The notes beneath the pieces were generated by a model, which was not told where the DNA came from, did not search any database, and worked only from the letters and a program-made list of their open reading frames with translations. This document shows positions 26,031-37,700 of a stretch of DNA of 64,000 nt, in pieces (the stretch's first letter is position 1; every line of letters begins with the position of its first letter). The translations under genes were made by a program, and so were the position numbers. The stretch comes from Valencia hispanica. Its lineage: Eukaryota > Chordata > Actinopteri > Cyprinodontiformes > Valenciidae. The DNA lies in contig OY747713.1 in assembly GCA_963556495.2 (NCBI GenBank), positions 28,792,961 to 28,856,960 on the forward strand, given 5' to 3'.

Positions 26031-29000
26031 ATGAAAAAATGAAATCAGCATCTCCATAAAAACTTGTTAGCAGAGGGAAGCATGAAGTGCTCTAACATTT
26101 CCTGGTAGAGAGCTACACTGAGCTTAGACTTAATAAAACACAGTGGACAAACTCAAGCAGATGACACTGCTTCCTAAATGATGAGTGACTGTGGAAAATT
26201 CACACCTGAAGAAGTTTGGATTCAGTACCTCTTCACTCTTCCTCCAGCCTGTGGGAATTTGATTTCCAGATGAAATGTAACATTTACTTTCATCTAAAAA
26301 TTGGCCTTTCGACCACGGACCAACAGTGCAGTAATTTTTCTTCTTACTCCAGGTAAGGTTCTTCTGATATTTTCTTTGGTTCAGGATAGGGCTTAAGACG
26401 AGGAATGATTGTAACCCATTTCCTGGAAATATCTGTGAGTGGTCGCTCTTAAAGCTCTGATTGCAGCTGGAGTGCAGTCAATGTCTTTTCTCCCACAAAT
26501 CTTTACATGGACTTTGCTTCACAATTATCTCAGGACAGCAGTCATCCCTGTTTCTTGTGCACATTTTTGTACCACGCTTTTTCCTTCCGCCTAACTTTCC
26601 AAAAAAAATAACATATGTACTTTCTGCAGAAATGATATGTTCAAAATTATATGGCTTACCCATTTTGTTGAGGTTGTCAATTATCCCGTCAACAATCTTC
26701 CTCGTGATTATGTAAGCCTCAACATACCACGATTGCATTAAAGATTGTTATTATTGGTCTTGAGTGCTATTCTAATCTTTTAAGAAACCGATTTTGAGGT
26801 TTTCACTAGTTTCACTGTTAGCCATAATCATTGACATTTACAGAAATAAACAAGTGAAATTATTCTGTACGTAATGAATCTGTCACATATACGTTTTATT
26901 TTCTCTTGGAACTGAAGATGTGATAGGCTATATATAAACTTTTTCATGACATTCTAACTTACTTAGATGAATATGTAGATAGAAATACAGTTTTAAAATG
27001 GAATAATACATGTAGAGGTAGACATCCCTCATGCTTCTCACAACAGGGAATTATGCAGCATTAATTGTAATCATTGCGCTGATGGCCTGAGATGGTCTCC
27101 TTCGTTGCTATGACGATATTTTACACAGCAAACTAACTTATGGATTCTTTGTTAATAATTACTAATCTGTCAATGCAGTGTTTGTTAACACTATTAATAT
27201 TTAACGCTCAGACTTCTAAACAGGCAGCTGAGAACATTTACCAAAGTTTTTTTTGAAAATTTTCGTTTTCTATGGATTTTATGAATCCAAAGAAGAAAAA
27301 CGGGCATCTATTTAATTTGACATGGGCAGTACTGAATTTTGAGGCCACACTGTGGGAACACAATTACAAAACAACCACACCGCTGCACAGCAGACTGAGT
27401 CTATTTTTCTATTCAGTTGAGATGCCTGTGTGTGTTGTAAATAATGACACTTTTGTTCAGCTTAAACTTGTCTGCGCTTGTTGGTTTTTTATCTTCATAG
27501 CATCATTTTGATGCTATGAAGATATGCTGCTCAATACAGATTAATAAATTCAATGATTAAATAAACACAGAAACATCTTGACTCTGAAGTTGTAAGTACA
27601 CCCAAAGGCATCAGCTAATAGGCTGTGATTCCCCTTCAGTCAAGTTAACTTAAGTGAAGCTGGCACCACAGGAAGTGAGGCACAGAGTGGTTATTGTAAT
27701 ACTTGACTAAAGACTAAATTAAAAAAATGGCGGAAGGGAAGATTATGAAAAACTCACGAAGAGCAGTGCTTCATTCCTGACTTTGGTAATGTATTGTATG
27801 TAAGAGATTTTCCTTTGTACCAAAGACATATTGAAGCTCTTTTTCCTGAAATGTCTAAAGAAAGAAGAACAAAACCTAACAAAAAAAGGATAAAATCATG
27901 ACATGAATCACAAAAAGAGAAACCAAAATTTGCTGGGATCCAACTCAAGAGACTAAAGTTACCCATGGTGATCAATACAAAATACTCACAACAAACAAAT
28001 TAAATGTAAATAATAAACACATGACATGAACTCTGATCAATGTGAAACCTTGGACTGCAAATATCAAATGCCTAATTACAACAGCAATGCAGAAAATTGC
28101 AAAATATGCAAACAAAACAGCTGCCAAAAAGTAAAACGTTATTCAACAAAATGATGCAGAATCACAAAAAAACCCCTGAAAGAGTGCCTTGAAGAGCCTT
28201 GCTGTCAAAAGAATAAATGCAGGTTTGATGAACACTGTCAGGTATCTTTCAGTAAACGTCCTCCAGGGAATATTGAACAAAGTTTTCCTATTGTGGAAAC
28301 TAACTGACTGCTTTAGGAAAAAAAGGCACAAAACAAAAAAACGTTTCCTCAAATTTTTGACATTAAGTTTTTCTTTTTTTCCTAAATAATTAGAGATTTT
28401 TTTGAAGCATATTTTGATTCAGTTTCAGCATTCAATGTTCTTCAATTCACACCTACTATCAGTTACAGTGAATCTGATACACTCAAAATGAAATTCAGCT
28501 GTCTTGATGGGAATTATTCCAACATTTGCTTATTTGCATCCATTCGCTAAACCTGTACTTTGTAGAGAAAATTCAAAAATATTAAAGGATATCATTGTAT
28601 CAAGGTGTCAGTCAAGAAAAAACATCCCAAAGCCACTGTACACACACAATGGTACAGTGAAGATCATCACTGGTAACTGAAACAAACAAACAAACAAACA
28701 AATAAACTACTGGACAACAGTGAAGCTACATAAACTGGACATTTCTCCAGAATCAATGACAGGAGCAGACTGAAAGTGGTCAGGGGGTCTTATTCCGAGA
28801 TGTAACACTGAAGGGATGGCAAGATCCTGCTGATACTGCCTTTATTTATCTCCCTTATTTACATTCATATGTCTGCAACGGGGAGTCAGGGTTTCAAGAC
28901 AGAATAGTCTTCTTCCCAAGAAAACTTCCAGGCATAGCAAAAATCCATAACCATTTCCTGTTCGTTATTCCTATAGTTCACTTTTAATCGTCTTATTCCT

Positions 29001-29229
29001 CGTGTAGTGAGCTGCAAGTAGGCTGTATAGTTTGTATGTATACATGTGCATGTAAATGTTTATATGTGTGTGTATGTATGCAAACACATTTTGTTTTGTT
29101 ATTCATTGCATATATGTTTGTTTCTTTTGAATTGTACAGAGAAATGTCACAACATATATAGAAAAGTTCTGCGGAAGAAAAAAAACAACAATATTTTAAG
29201 AGGTTGTCTTCACTTTTGACAACACACTT
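26031..29229. other. No recognisable gene
   Basis: AT-rich sequence with a small CAAA tandem at about 28682-28705. 27010-27160 is repeat-free and might be conserved, but nothing identifies it. Confidence 0.4.
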
Positions 29230-29467
29230 GTGGTAAGATCAATTGGGCTTTTGTTCTGAAAGGTCCCACCGGAATCTGTGCGGACTTCGTGAGCCTCTCG
29301 CCTGCAGGTCAGCGAGAGCAAAAGAGCCCAGTTCGGAGGAGAGGATGTGGGGTATGCTGACATCTGTACGCCAGCGGTTTAACTGAAAGACGACCGCAGA
29401 CAGGCTGAGAGAAAAACGGCCTCGGCGACTTCGACAAAGCTCTGAGACATGTAAGCTTTCTGAAAAG
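29230..29467 (+). other. Candidate non-coding first exon of galnt4-like gene
   Basis: A CpG-enriched patch ends at CTGAAAAG followed by a textbook donor GTAAGC at 29468. The gene's first coding exon begins with a 3' splice acceptor at 34265-34266, so an upstream 5'UTR exon must exist if that acceptor is used. This is one candidate. A second possible donor, GTAAGC, lies near 30058. Neither is proved. Confidence 0.3.
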
Positions 29468-31492
29468 GTAAGCTGAGCCCGTCTTCTTTCAACAGAAACC
29501 ACTTTTTTTTTTCTCCCCAACTGTCACCTTCGTTATTTTACAAAGTGTGCTACAGGTTTCCCTGTTAACGTCGTTAAGCTTTTCTTTTCTTTACTTTTTA
29601 TTTGCTTTTGCGAAATTATGAGGTATTTGCAGCTTAAGAGTATAAGGAAAGAAGTTAAATATGGCTGAAAATAGCCCTGAAGGACTTTGGAAACTTTAGA
29701 TTTAACCTCTTCCGCATCCCTGCTGCAGATGAGCTGCATATTTTCGCCTCGGTTATTGTTAAATAAATAATAATAATAATAATTGTAAAAACTCATCAGC
29801 AACAGGTCAACGTTTTTGCCCTTTCTCCCCTGTGACCCTGAGGCAAATTGGGGTCGTAACAGTGATTTATTCTGACGGATGTCTGGACCTGTTGCTGAGC
29901 TGTTTGTTAGGCGCTGGACTGCTCTCTCATCGTCTAGTCTGTCTCCTCCTCTTCTTCCACCAGCGCGTTCTCCTTTAATCTAACACAAGAAAAAATAAAT
30001 AACCAGAGTTAGATCGGACGATTAGATAAGCGCCGGACTGAAGAACTGAACTCAAAAGTAAGCGGATAGAGTAAAAGCACCTATCTTTGAGTTTTATTTT
30101 AATTCTCTTTAAGAAGATTTGCTCAAGACTTTATTCAGCGTTTGTTTCTTTATTAGCACCTGGCTGCCTTCAAATACTCCTATCCGTGTTTTATTGTCAT
30201 CAGAAAGAAATCAGCTGAGATCTGTTTTTGTTATGGAGAAAATTCAATGATTCACTCCGCCAAGAAGTCAAAAAAAAAAAAAAAAAAGGTCATCCAGGAT
30301 GTGAGAGACACATGCCTTCCTGTCAGCTGCTGCTCGTGCAACCTGTTCCACTGGTGCTTTTCTCCTCGGATATGACGCCCTTTTTAATGGCTGTTTGTCC
30401 TTCTCCCCTTGACTGACGAAGAATAAATGAGCCATATACACTTCATGTGCAACACATACTGTTCACTCCAGGCTACCAAGGAGGAGCAGATATCTGTGTG
30501 TATGTGGGGGCGTGGACTTTAATCTAATGTGATGTCGTGAAATCCAAAAATCAAGGCCTTCAATTTGCTTCATCACAGGAAGAGATGGCAAATGTTAACA
30601 CATGTCTATTAGGTTTGTCTGACATTTGCACAGAATCAGAAAGTGGGACAGGATTAAAGCTGCATCCCACTGCTCTCCTTGGACAAGCTCCCTGGTTTGG
30701 CTATCGGATTCAGAGAGAGGGCGGAAGGTGTGATGGGCGGCCAATAAAAGGGGTTTTTGTTTGCAGGCGTCTCCATTTTGAAACCTCAGGAGTCCAGAGT
30801 CCTCTGGCCAGGGTCCAGACCGGAGTGAAAGGGCTGCGCTACCGCCTTAAAGGACTCAGAGAAAATTCAGCTTCACTTGTGTCTTGGTTCAGTCGACTCT
30901 CACACAGCAGCCTTACGATTTTTATTCTGATCGCAGCTTTTCATTTGAAACTACAACAAAACAAACAGTTCCCACAGTTACATTTGTCTCTTGTAGAAAT
31001 AGGAAACTACAGTACTGGGCTCCTTTTTGCGAAAAAGGGAAGCACTCTTGGCTTGTTCAGAGCATGCATCAGTACTGCCACTAACCCTGTCTGGCAGTAG
31101 TTAGCACAACCTTAAATGTCACCCTGCTTTAATATTAATGCCAGCAAATTATGTAATTACTTTCAGTTCAGTGTCCACTAACTAAGTGGTGAATTTTATT
31201 TTTTTACAACTACAACTTTTACGCTTTGGTACATTAAGCTCGTCTGTCAGGCATGGATGTCTAAAATTATGCAGTGTTTTCTTTTCACAAACTCAAGCTA
31301 ATCCCAGTTTTTTAAATTAGCAGAAGATTTGTCCTTTTGCAAATGTTTTTTTCCAGCCTTTATTGAAATTCAAACAAAAGTCTTGCTTAGGCCTGACTTT
31401 TCAAACACAGTAAGTCTTGAGAGATTGTGCTGCATTTCAAACAAAAAAAGTTGTAGAGGCTGAAATGGCAATCTTTTATCTAATATTATATA
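29468..31492. other. Upstream region of galnt4-like gene
   Basis: There is no clear coding sequence. The 187-codon frame at 30537-31100 has no motif. An ATA/AAT tandem lies near 29766 and an A-run near 30269. A promoter-like string is listed separately. Confidence 0.4.
30733..30752 (+). promoter_or_regulatory. Compact GC-box / CCAAT / TATA-like string
   Basis: GATGGGCGGCCAATAAAAGG packs GGGCGG, CCAAT and AATAAAAGG into 20 bases. The order suits a core promoter, but the spacing is tighter than usual for these boxes and no transcript start is visible. Confidence 0.25.
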
Positions 31493-33099
31493 CAGCGGCT
31501 TGCAAAAGTATTCGGCCCCCTTGAACTTTTCCACATTTTGTCACATTACAGCCACAAACATGAATCAATTTTATTGGAATTCCACGTGAAAGACCAGTAC
31601 AAGGTGGTGTACACGTGAGAAGTGGAACGAAAATCATACATGATTCCAAACATTTTTTTACAAATAAATAACTGAAAAGTGGGGTGTGCGTAATTATTCA
31701 GCCCCCTGAGTCAATACTTTGTAGAACCACCTTTTGCTGCAATTCCAGCTGCCAGTCTTTTAGGGTATGTCTCTACCAGCTTTGCACATCTAGAGACTGA
31801 AATTCTTGCCCATTCTTCTTTGGAAAACAGCTCCAGCTCAGTCAGATTAGATGGACAACGTTTGTGAACAGCAGTTTTCAAATCTTGCCACAGATTCTCG
31901 ATTGGATTTAGATCTGGACTTTGACTGGGCCATTCTAACACATGGATATGTTTTGTTTTAAACCATTCCATTGTTGCCCTGGCTTTATGTTTAGGGTCGT
32001 TGTCCTGCTCGAAGATGAACCTCCGCCCCAGTCTCTAGTCTTTTAAAGAATCAAAGAGGTTTTCTTCCAAGATTGCCCTGTATTTGGCTCCATCCATCTT
32101 CCCATCAACTCTGACCAGCTTCCCTGTCCCTGCTGAAGAGAAGCACCCCCAGAGCATGATGCTGCCACCACCATTTTTGACAGTGGGGATGGTGTGTTCA
32201 GAGTGATGTGCAGTGTTAGTCTTCCGCCACACATAGCGTTTTGCATTTTGGCCAAAATGTTCCATTTTGGTCTCATCTGACCAGAGCACCTTCTTCCACA
32301 TGTTTGCTGTGTCCCCCACATGGCTTGTGGCAAACTGCAAACTGGACTTCTTATGGTTTTCTTTCAACAATGGCTTTCTTCTTGCCACCCTTCCATAAAG
32401 GCCAACTTTGTGCAGTGCACGACTAATAGTTGTCCTATGGACAGATTCCCCCACCTGAGCTGTAGATCTCTGCAGCTCTTCCAGAGTCACCATGGGCCTC
32501 TTGGCTGCATTTCTGATCAGCACTCTCCTTGTTCGGCCTGTGAGTTTAGGTGGACGGCCTTGTCTTGGTAGGTTTACAGTTGTGCCATACTCCTTCCATT
32601 TCTGAATGATCGCTTGAACAGTGCTCCGTGGGATGTCCAAGGCTTGGGAAATCTTTTTGTAGCATAAGCCTGCTTTAAATTTCTCAATAACTTTATCCCT
32701 GACCTGTCTGGTGTGTTCTTTGGACTTCATGGTGTTGTTGCTCCCAACATTCTCTTAGACAACCTCTGAGGCCGTCACAGGGCAGCTGTATTTGTACTGA
32801 AATTAGATTACACACAGGTGCACTCTATTTAGTGATTAGCACTCATCAGACAATGTCTATGGGCAACTGACTGCACTCAGACCAAAGGGGGCTGAATAAT
32901 TACGCACACCCCACTTTTCAGTTATTTATTTGTAAAAAATGTTTGGAATCATGTATGATTTTCGTTCCACTTCTCACGTGTACACCACTTTGTATTGGTC
33001 TTTCACGTGGAATTCCAATAAAATTGATTCATGTTTGTGGCTGTAATGTGACAAAATGTGGAAAAGTTCAAGGGGGCCGAATACTTTTGCAAGCCACTG
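31493..33099 (-). mobile_element. Near-intact Tc1/mariner element, IR/DR type
   Basis: The element is bounded by TA at 31491-31492 and 33100-33101. Its terminal inverted repeats are about 215 bp long (31493-31707 and 32886-33099) and differ at only about four positions by eye. Each carries an outer direct repeat (TATTCGGCCCCCTT at 31509) and an inner one (TATTCAGCCCCCT at 31695). That is the IR/DR layout of the Sleeping Beauty-like Tc1 group. The transposase lies inside on the minus strand. High arm identity and a TA duplication mean a young insertion. It lies about 1.2 kb upstream of the first coding exon of the galnt4-like gene. Confidence 0.95.
31711..32730 (-). pseudogene. Tc1 transposase with one premature stop
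   Basis: The reading frame from ATG at 32730 to the stop at 31711 is 340 codons, the normal Tc1 length, with a single in-frame TAG at 32035-32037 between SLKD and RLGRRF. Order: an N-terminal paired-like helix-turn-helix with DIPRSTVQAIIQKW, a GRPPKL AT-hook-like linker, a second HTH, then the DDE domain. The catalytic residues are all present: VLWSDETK (Asp), [10 protein letters not shown] (Asp), [10 protein letters not shown] (Glu), spaced as in DD34E enzymes. It ends GGSTKY. Apart from the nonsense codon I see no frameshift. The full-length protein is not made without readthrough, so the copy is probably non-autonomous but could be moved by a related enzyme. Confidence 0.93.
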
Positions 33100-34266
33100 T
33101 AGATGAGATATTTTATAGCAGTAACATAATCTCACACTAAAGAATATATAAAAATCCAACTTTTACTATGAGAGCATTTATTCACAGTGACTCAACGAAA
33201 TAGTTTTATGTTGCTTTAGCAAAATCGTCAGTGGGACGTTTACTGATGCCTCAAACAATCCCAAACAGGAAGTCTTCTTCTTCTTTGTAATTTCTGCTTT
33301 ATTTTATACGACGGTCAGAGTTTCTAATATGATGTGACACATTGGCCTATTTCTCTCACCCACTCTGGGATAGACAAGAGAAAAAAACAACTGAAAAAAA
33401 AAAATCCAGTTCGGCAAATGTATTTTGATCTGCCCAAATCAGTTCGAGCTTTTGGTCAGGTGAGACGTTCCAGGCGGGTGCGGTGTGAAACGCCAAACTC
33501 ATACCACCATTAGATACGGTGGAAGTTCTGTGAGACTTTGGGCCTGTTTGTCTTATAAATAAATGTAATAAAAGAAAATCAGGTTCCATTTTACAAAGTT
33601 TTATGAAAGATTATACAACTGAGTTTAGTCAAAGTCTTTTTATACATCTCCACTAATAAACGTGAACAGTTTTAAATTGAGAAATATGAGCTTTTTCTCA
33701 AAACAACTTAAAGTACTTTTTAGTAATGACACTGACATGAATTGGAATAAGAGCCGCTTAATGATCCCTGTTGGGGAAAGCTTGAGTAGGATGATTAGAA
33801 ACCTTACGTGATATATCAACACTGTGCTGTTTTTTTGTTTTTCTGGAGCTGTGCTGTGAGGTCCTGTGGTTCAAACTGCATCAACGTAATGACGTTCATC
33901 AGGCTGCCAAACACTGTTTCTCATTGGGGTGTATTGCACACTCGATTTGTTTCGTCGCATCGCTGTAGTCTCTACCATCATTCAGCCTCTTCCATCTGTG
34001 CAATTTCTATTTAATGAGCACTTTAGTCCTGCCCCGAGCGCGCGATTACGTTTATGATGTCGATGTTGATTACTGCTGGTCGGCTCGATTTGAGCTGTGT
34101 CCCCAAGGCGTGTGTGAAATTAGAAGGAGACATAATCTTTCTGGGGTAAATTTTGTTTTTGTTCCTATATCTGTTTTTCCACCTCTGTCGTGTGTGATAA
34201 ACGTGTATAAAATATGTTCAGGAGCACATTTTCATTGAGCTTCTTTTTTCTTTTTCTTTCCTTCAG
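33100..34266. other. Upstream intron or flank of galnt4-like gene
   Basis: No coding sequence is recognised. It ends in a pyrimidine tract and CTTCAG acceptor at 34261-34266. Confidence 0.5.
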
Positions 34267-34332
34267 ATGGTTGTGTCCTCACGGACACCCTAAAGCTCAG
34301 CCCGTCACGGTGCCTCTGTGGTGGTCGCCGTC
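34267..34332 (+). promoter_or_regulatory. galnt4: 5'UTR segment with 8-codon uORF
   Basis: The exon begins right after the CTTCAG acceptor with ATG, which opens an 8-codon frame ending TAA at 34291-34293. It is in frame with the main ATG but separated from it by that stop and 39 further bases. If this exon is spliced as predicted, the small uORF could dampen translation of the enzyme. The TAA also excludes an upstream in-frame start. Confidence 0.5.
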
Positions 34333-34718
34333 ATGAGGGGGCGCTGCTCCCGAAAGCTGGCCATGCTGGCCAAGGCCGGCCTCCTGCTGTGGCTGCTGTG
34401 GCTGGGGTATCTTGTGTTGGAACGAGCCTCTTTCCCCTCGTCCTCATCTACAGAAGAAGACGAGGAGGAGAGCAATCTCCAGGCCAGGCAGCTGGTCATA
34501 GAAGAGAGCGGGATAGAAGGGCAGCTGGCCAGGCCCTTCTACATCAAGCCGCCGGCAGACAGCAATGCGCCGGGGGAGTGGGGTCGGGCCACTCACCTCA
34601 GCCTCAGTGCCGATGAAAAGAAACAGGAGGAGGAGACGGTGGAGCGCTATGCCATCAATATTTACGTCAGTGACAAGATCTCCCTCCATCGGCACATCCA
34701 GGACCACAGAATGAATGA
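34333..34718 (+). CDS. galnt4: galnt4-like coding exon 1
   Basis: Encodes residues 1-128 and two bases of codon 129. It holds the short cytoplasmic tail MRGRCSRK, the membrane anchor [19 protein letters not shown], an acidic Ser/Glu-rich stem, the family signature [18 protein letters not shown] at 67-84 and [19 protein letters not shown] at 104-122. The donor is GTGAGT at 34719. Confidence 0.95.
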
Positions 34719-37700
34719 GTGAGTAGTTCAAAATACCCGAATCTCCACTTAATTTGATAAGTTGCCTACAGAGTGGTGGTGAGGGACTAGTAGGACTAAA
34801 TAGAGTTAAAGTTTACCTATTCATCAGGGCCGGTCAAAGGTTATATGACGGCTAAAGGAGAATCTCAGTCAGGAGCTCACTTCAAGCTAAGCCATTTATA
34901 CACTAAGTAGAGTCTCTAACGAAGGTCAAGTTTTAGTGTTTTGTTTACAAAGAACCATGGCAAAAACATCTATAGTTACAATGTGGATGAAATGGACCCA
35001 AGACCAGACAAAACAACCATACATTATTGAGTTAGCAATAATTTTCAGCTTAAAAGGAAACTTTCTTTTCTATTACATCTTGAGGCATGTTTGCTGTTCT
35101 GGCTGTGAGAAAAGATAGAGAGAAAGCTAGACTTGTATTAGATAACAGGAAGGTTAAAAGAAGCACAGCAAAGTTGCTATGTTTTATTTTTTGAGCTTTC
35201 AAACACTGTGATGTGAAATCCTTTAGAATTGTTACGAAGTAAGGACCTATGTTCTCTAAAATATACACACAGAAATGACTGTTTTTGCAGGGCTTGCTGC
35301 ACTGACCGTCCTAACCACTAACATAAGACGCCAGAGCCGGTTTAAAAATCTCCATTATGTAATATTAGGTTTTTGTTCTAAAATAATAGAAAAGCACTCT
35401 TTACAGCGACTGTGCTCTCTCACACATCGCCTCTGTGCTTAAATAATTAGGGACCGTCCTTGGCAGGAAGCTAGAAAATAAAATTTTCATTACAGTTCTT
35501 ATATTATTTTAAATGGTGGGGGGGGGGGGGGGGGGGGGTTCAAAAGAAATTGGAAACAGCTAGAAATATTATTCGCAGGTCAAAGCTTTAAAACAACTGA
35601 AGATTGGGAATCGGCGAGGAAACTCATAATGGTGCATCTCTACATATTAAGTTGAACTGCTGCATTTGTTAGCCTTCCTTGTGTACGTATAATTGTCCTT
35701 GGGGCCCTGAGCCAGAATCGAGCCTATATAGTGGCAAAGTTCACTTATGCCCATAGTCAGCTCCGTTTTCACTGAAATCCGTTTTCCACTGATAGTTTGA
35801 AACAATGCTGGAGGCTTCTGAGATGTACCGCAGAGATTTTTAAAGCTGGTTGAAAGTTGCCTGAATAGATTTATTTCATCCTCAGCCATTCCTGGCTCAA
35901 CAGCTGTGATAAAACACAGAGTGTAACAGCTTTTATTAGGAGTTTATTCTTCCGCCTTTGCTTCCGCCATGATTCCCTGGCTTCTGTCACTAATGAAATC
36001 CAGATGTAGATGGAATGAATGATAGCGATTCTGTTATACTTAGGTCTAACTTTCCCGAATCTTTTAAACATTGGTGGCCTGGGTTGAAAGAGAAATTAAC
36101 AATTTTTGCTATTGTGATACCTGCATAACCCAAAGATGGACTGAAAGGAAACTTTGTTCTCCTTGTCAGTTTGAGGAAACTATGTGGGAGGTTCATTTCA
36201 CACCCTGTGCTTACTTCAAGATAGTGCTGCTACAAGAGATATCCTTATCAAATGCAAGCAGCAGTTTTAAGAGAAACAGTCTCCCTGGAACAAAGAATGA
36301 CTCATGTCTTGAGAAACTGCTGAGTTACCAGTTGGCACATGTACTTTTTTCCCATGTCACAGTTTTAACACATATTTGTATACCTGATGCAGGTGATATA
36401 GTAGAAAAGATGTGTGTGAAGAGAATTAGCAGGGAAGGACAGGTGTACAGTTTCTAGTGGTTCCCAAAATGCTCATAGCATTCCTTTGTGGGTGTTACAG
36501 AGGACGCAACAGCTCCAGGGTCTGCGTTTAAATGACCTACATTTACCCATGTTTTCAGACTTGTTTTCTGGACAATAGGTGGACTGATTTTTTATTAACA
36601 CTTTGTAAAATAATACTCTTAGTTGAAACTGTTAAAGCAGTTGTTAAAAACAGCGATAAAACTTCAAATGTTCATACATTGATTTAACTTTGTGTAGTAT
36701 TTGGAACATCTTCCCTCATACCAAACGTCATCCGGGAGGGGCTCCGAGTAGAGGCTAGGCTAGACTAGACTGCATAGATGTATACACACACTAATACTTT
36801 GCTGAAATTTAATCAACAGATGCTTTAACATTTATCATTTTTCAGTAGGAGTCTATCAGCATGCCACGTCTTAACTTAGAAATGTTTGCTCTTACATTGC
36901 AAACAGAAGTCTCCTGTCCACAGCCCTCTCCAGATGACTCCATACTTGTCCTAATTTCATCCACCTCCATAAAAAAACATTGGTTGCTCCTTTTAAAGTG
37001 TTAAACATAATTTACCAGTGGAAAGTTTCTAACCGATAAACCCCCTGAGATTGATCACATACCCATAAAGTAGTAGGAACCTAAAACTCTGACCTTTAAA
37101 AGTCAAGATGCCTCATGTGCATGAAAAGGCAGTAAATGCTGCTGTAATAGTGCCATTTGGCATCACTTACTGCTCAGCATTTACCTTTACAGGTGGAGGT
37201 CACACTCAAGTTGAACACGTTTCATCATGGCAAGTCAGAAAAACAGCTCCGTCTGCTCACAAAACAGCTTTAATAAAAATATAGTACAGGTTATTTACCA
37301 GTTACATTCACAAACGGTGGAAATATATTTGTTAGCAGAAGCTGAAGGGTTTTTGTTTTGCATGCAACTGATTTCATGAGACACAAACAGGAAAAAAAAT
37401 GATTAATTATCATAATTTTGCAACTACTGTCACCATCTTACCACTTAAATCAGTCTGTTGGTGTTTAACTGGTGCACCGTTTAATGTTTTAATTGGTTAA
37501 TAAGTTATTCTCTACCTTCTTTTATTCTCTGTTAGTGCATTAAACTCTTCCATCACATCCATAAAACAGAGTAAAACTTCTTGTCTCTGTCTAAATTCCT
37601 CATTTTGTTCTCATTCTCTGATCTTTCAAATTAAATCATTCCACGTTTTTATCTTCATTCAGTTTTATTCCAGTTCCCTCTGATCTTCCTGGCTCTTTTC

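Noticed and set aside
30537..31100. 187-codon plus-strand frame upstream of the galnt4-like gene
   Set aside because: No domain, skewed composition and no in-frame link to the gene. Probably fortuitous in GC-richer flank.
36724..36752. 27-30 bp match to the RTE-like LINE
   Set aside because: Too short to annotate as a separate element; noted only as a scrap in intron 1.
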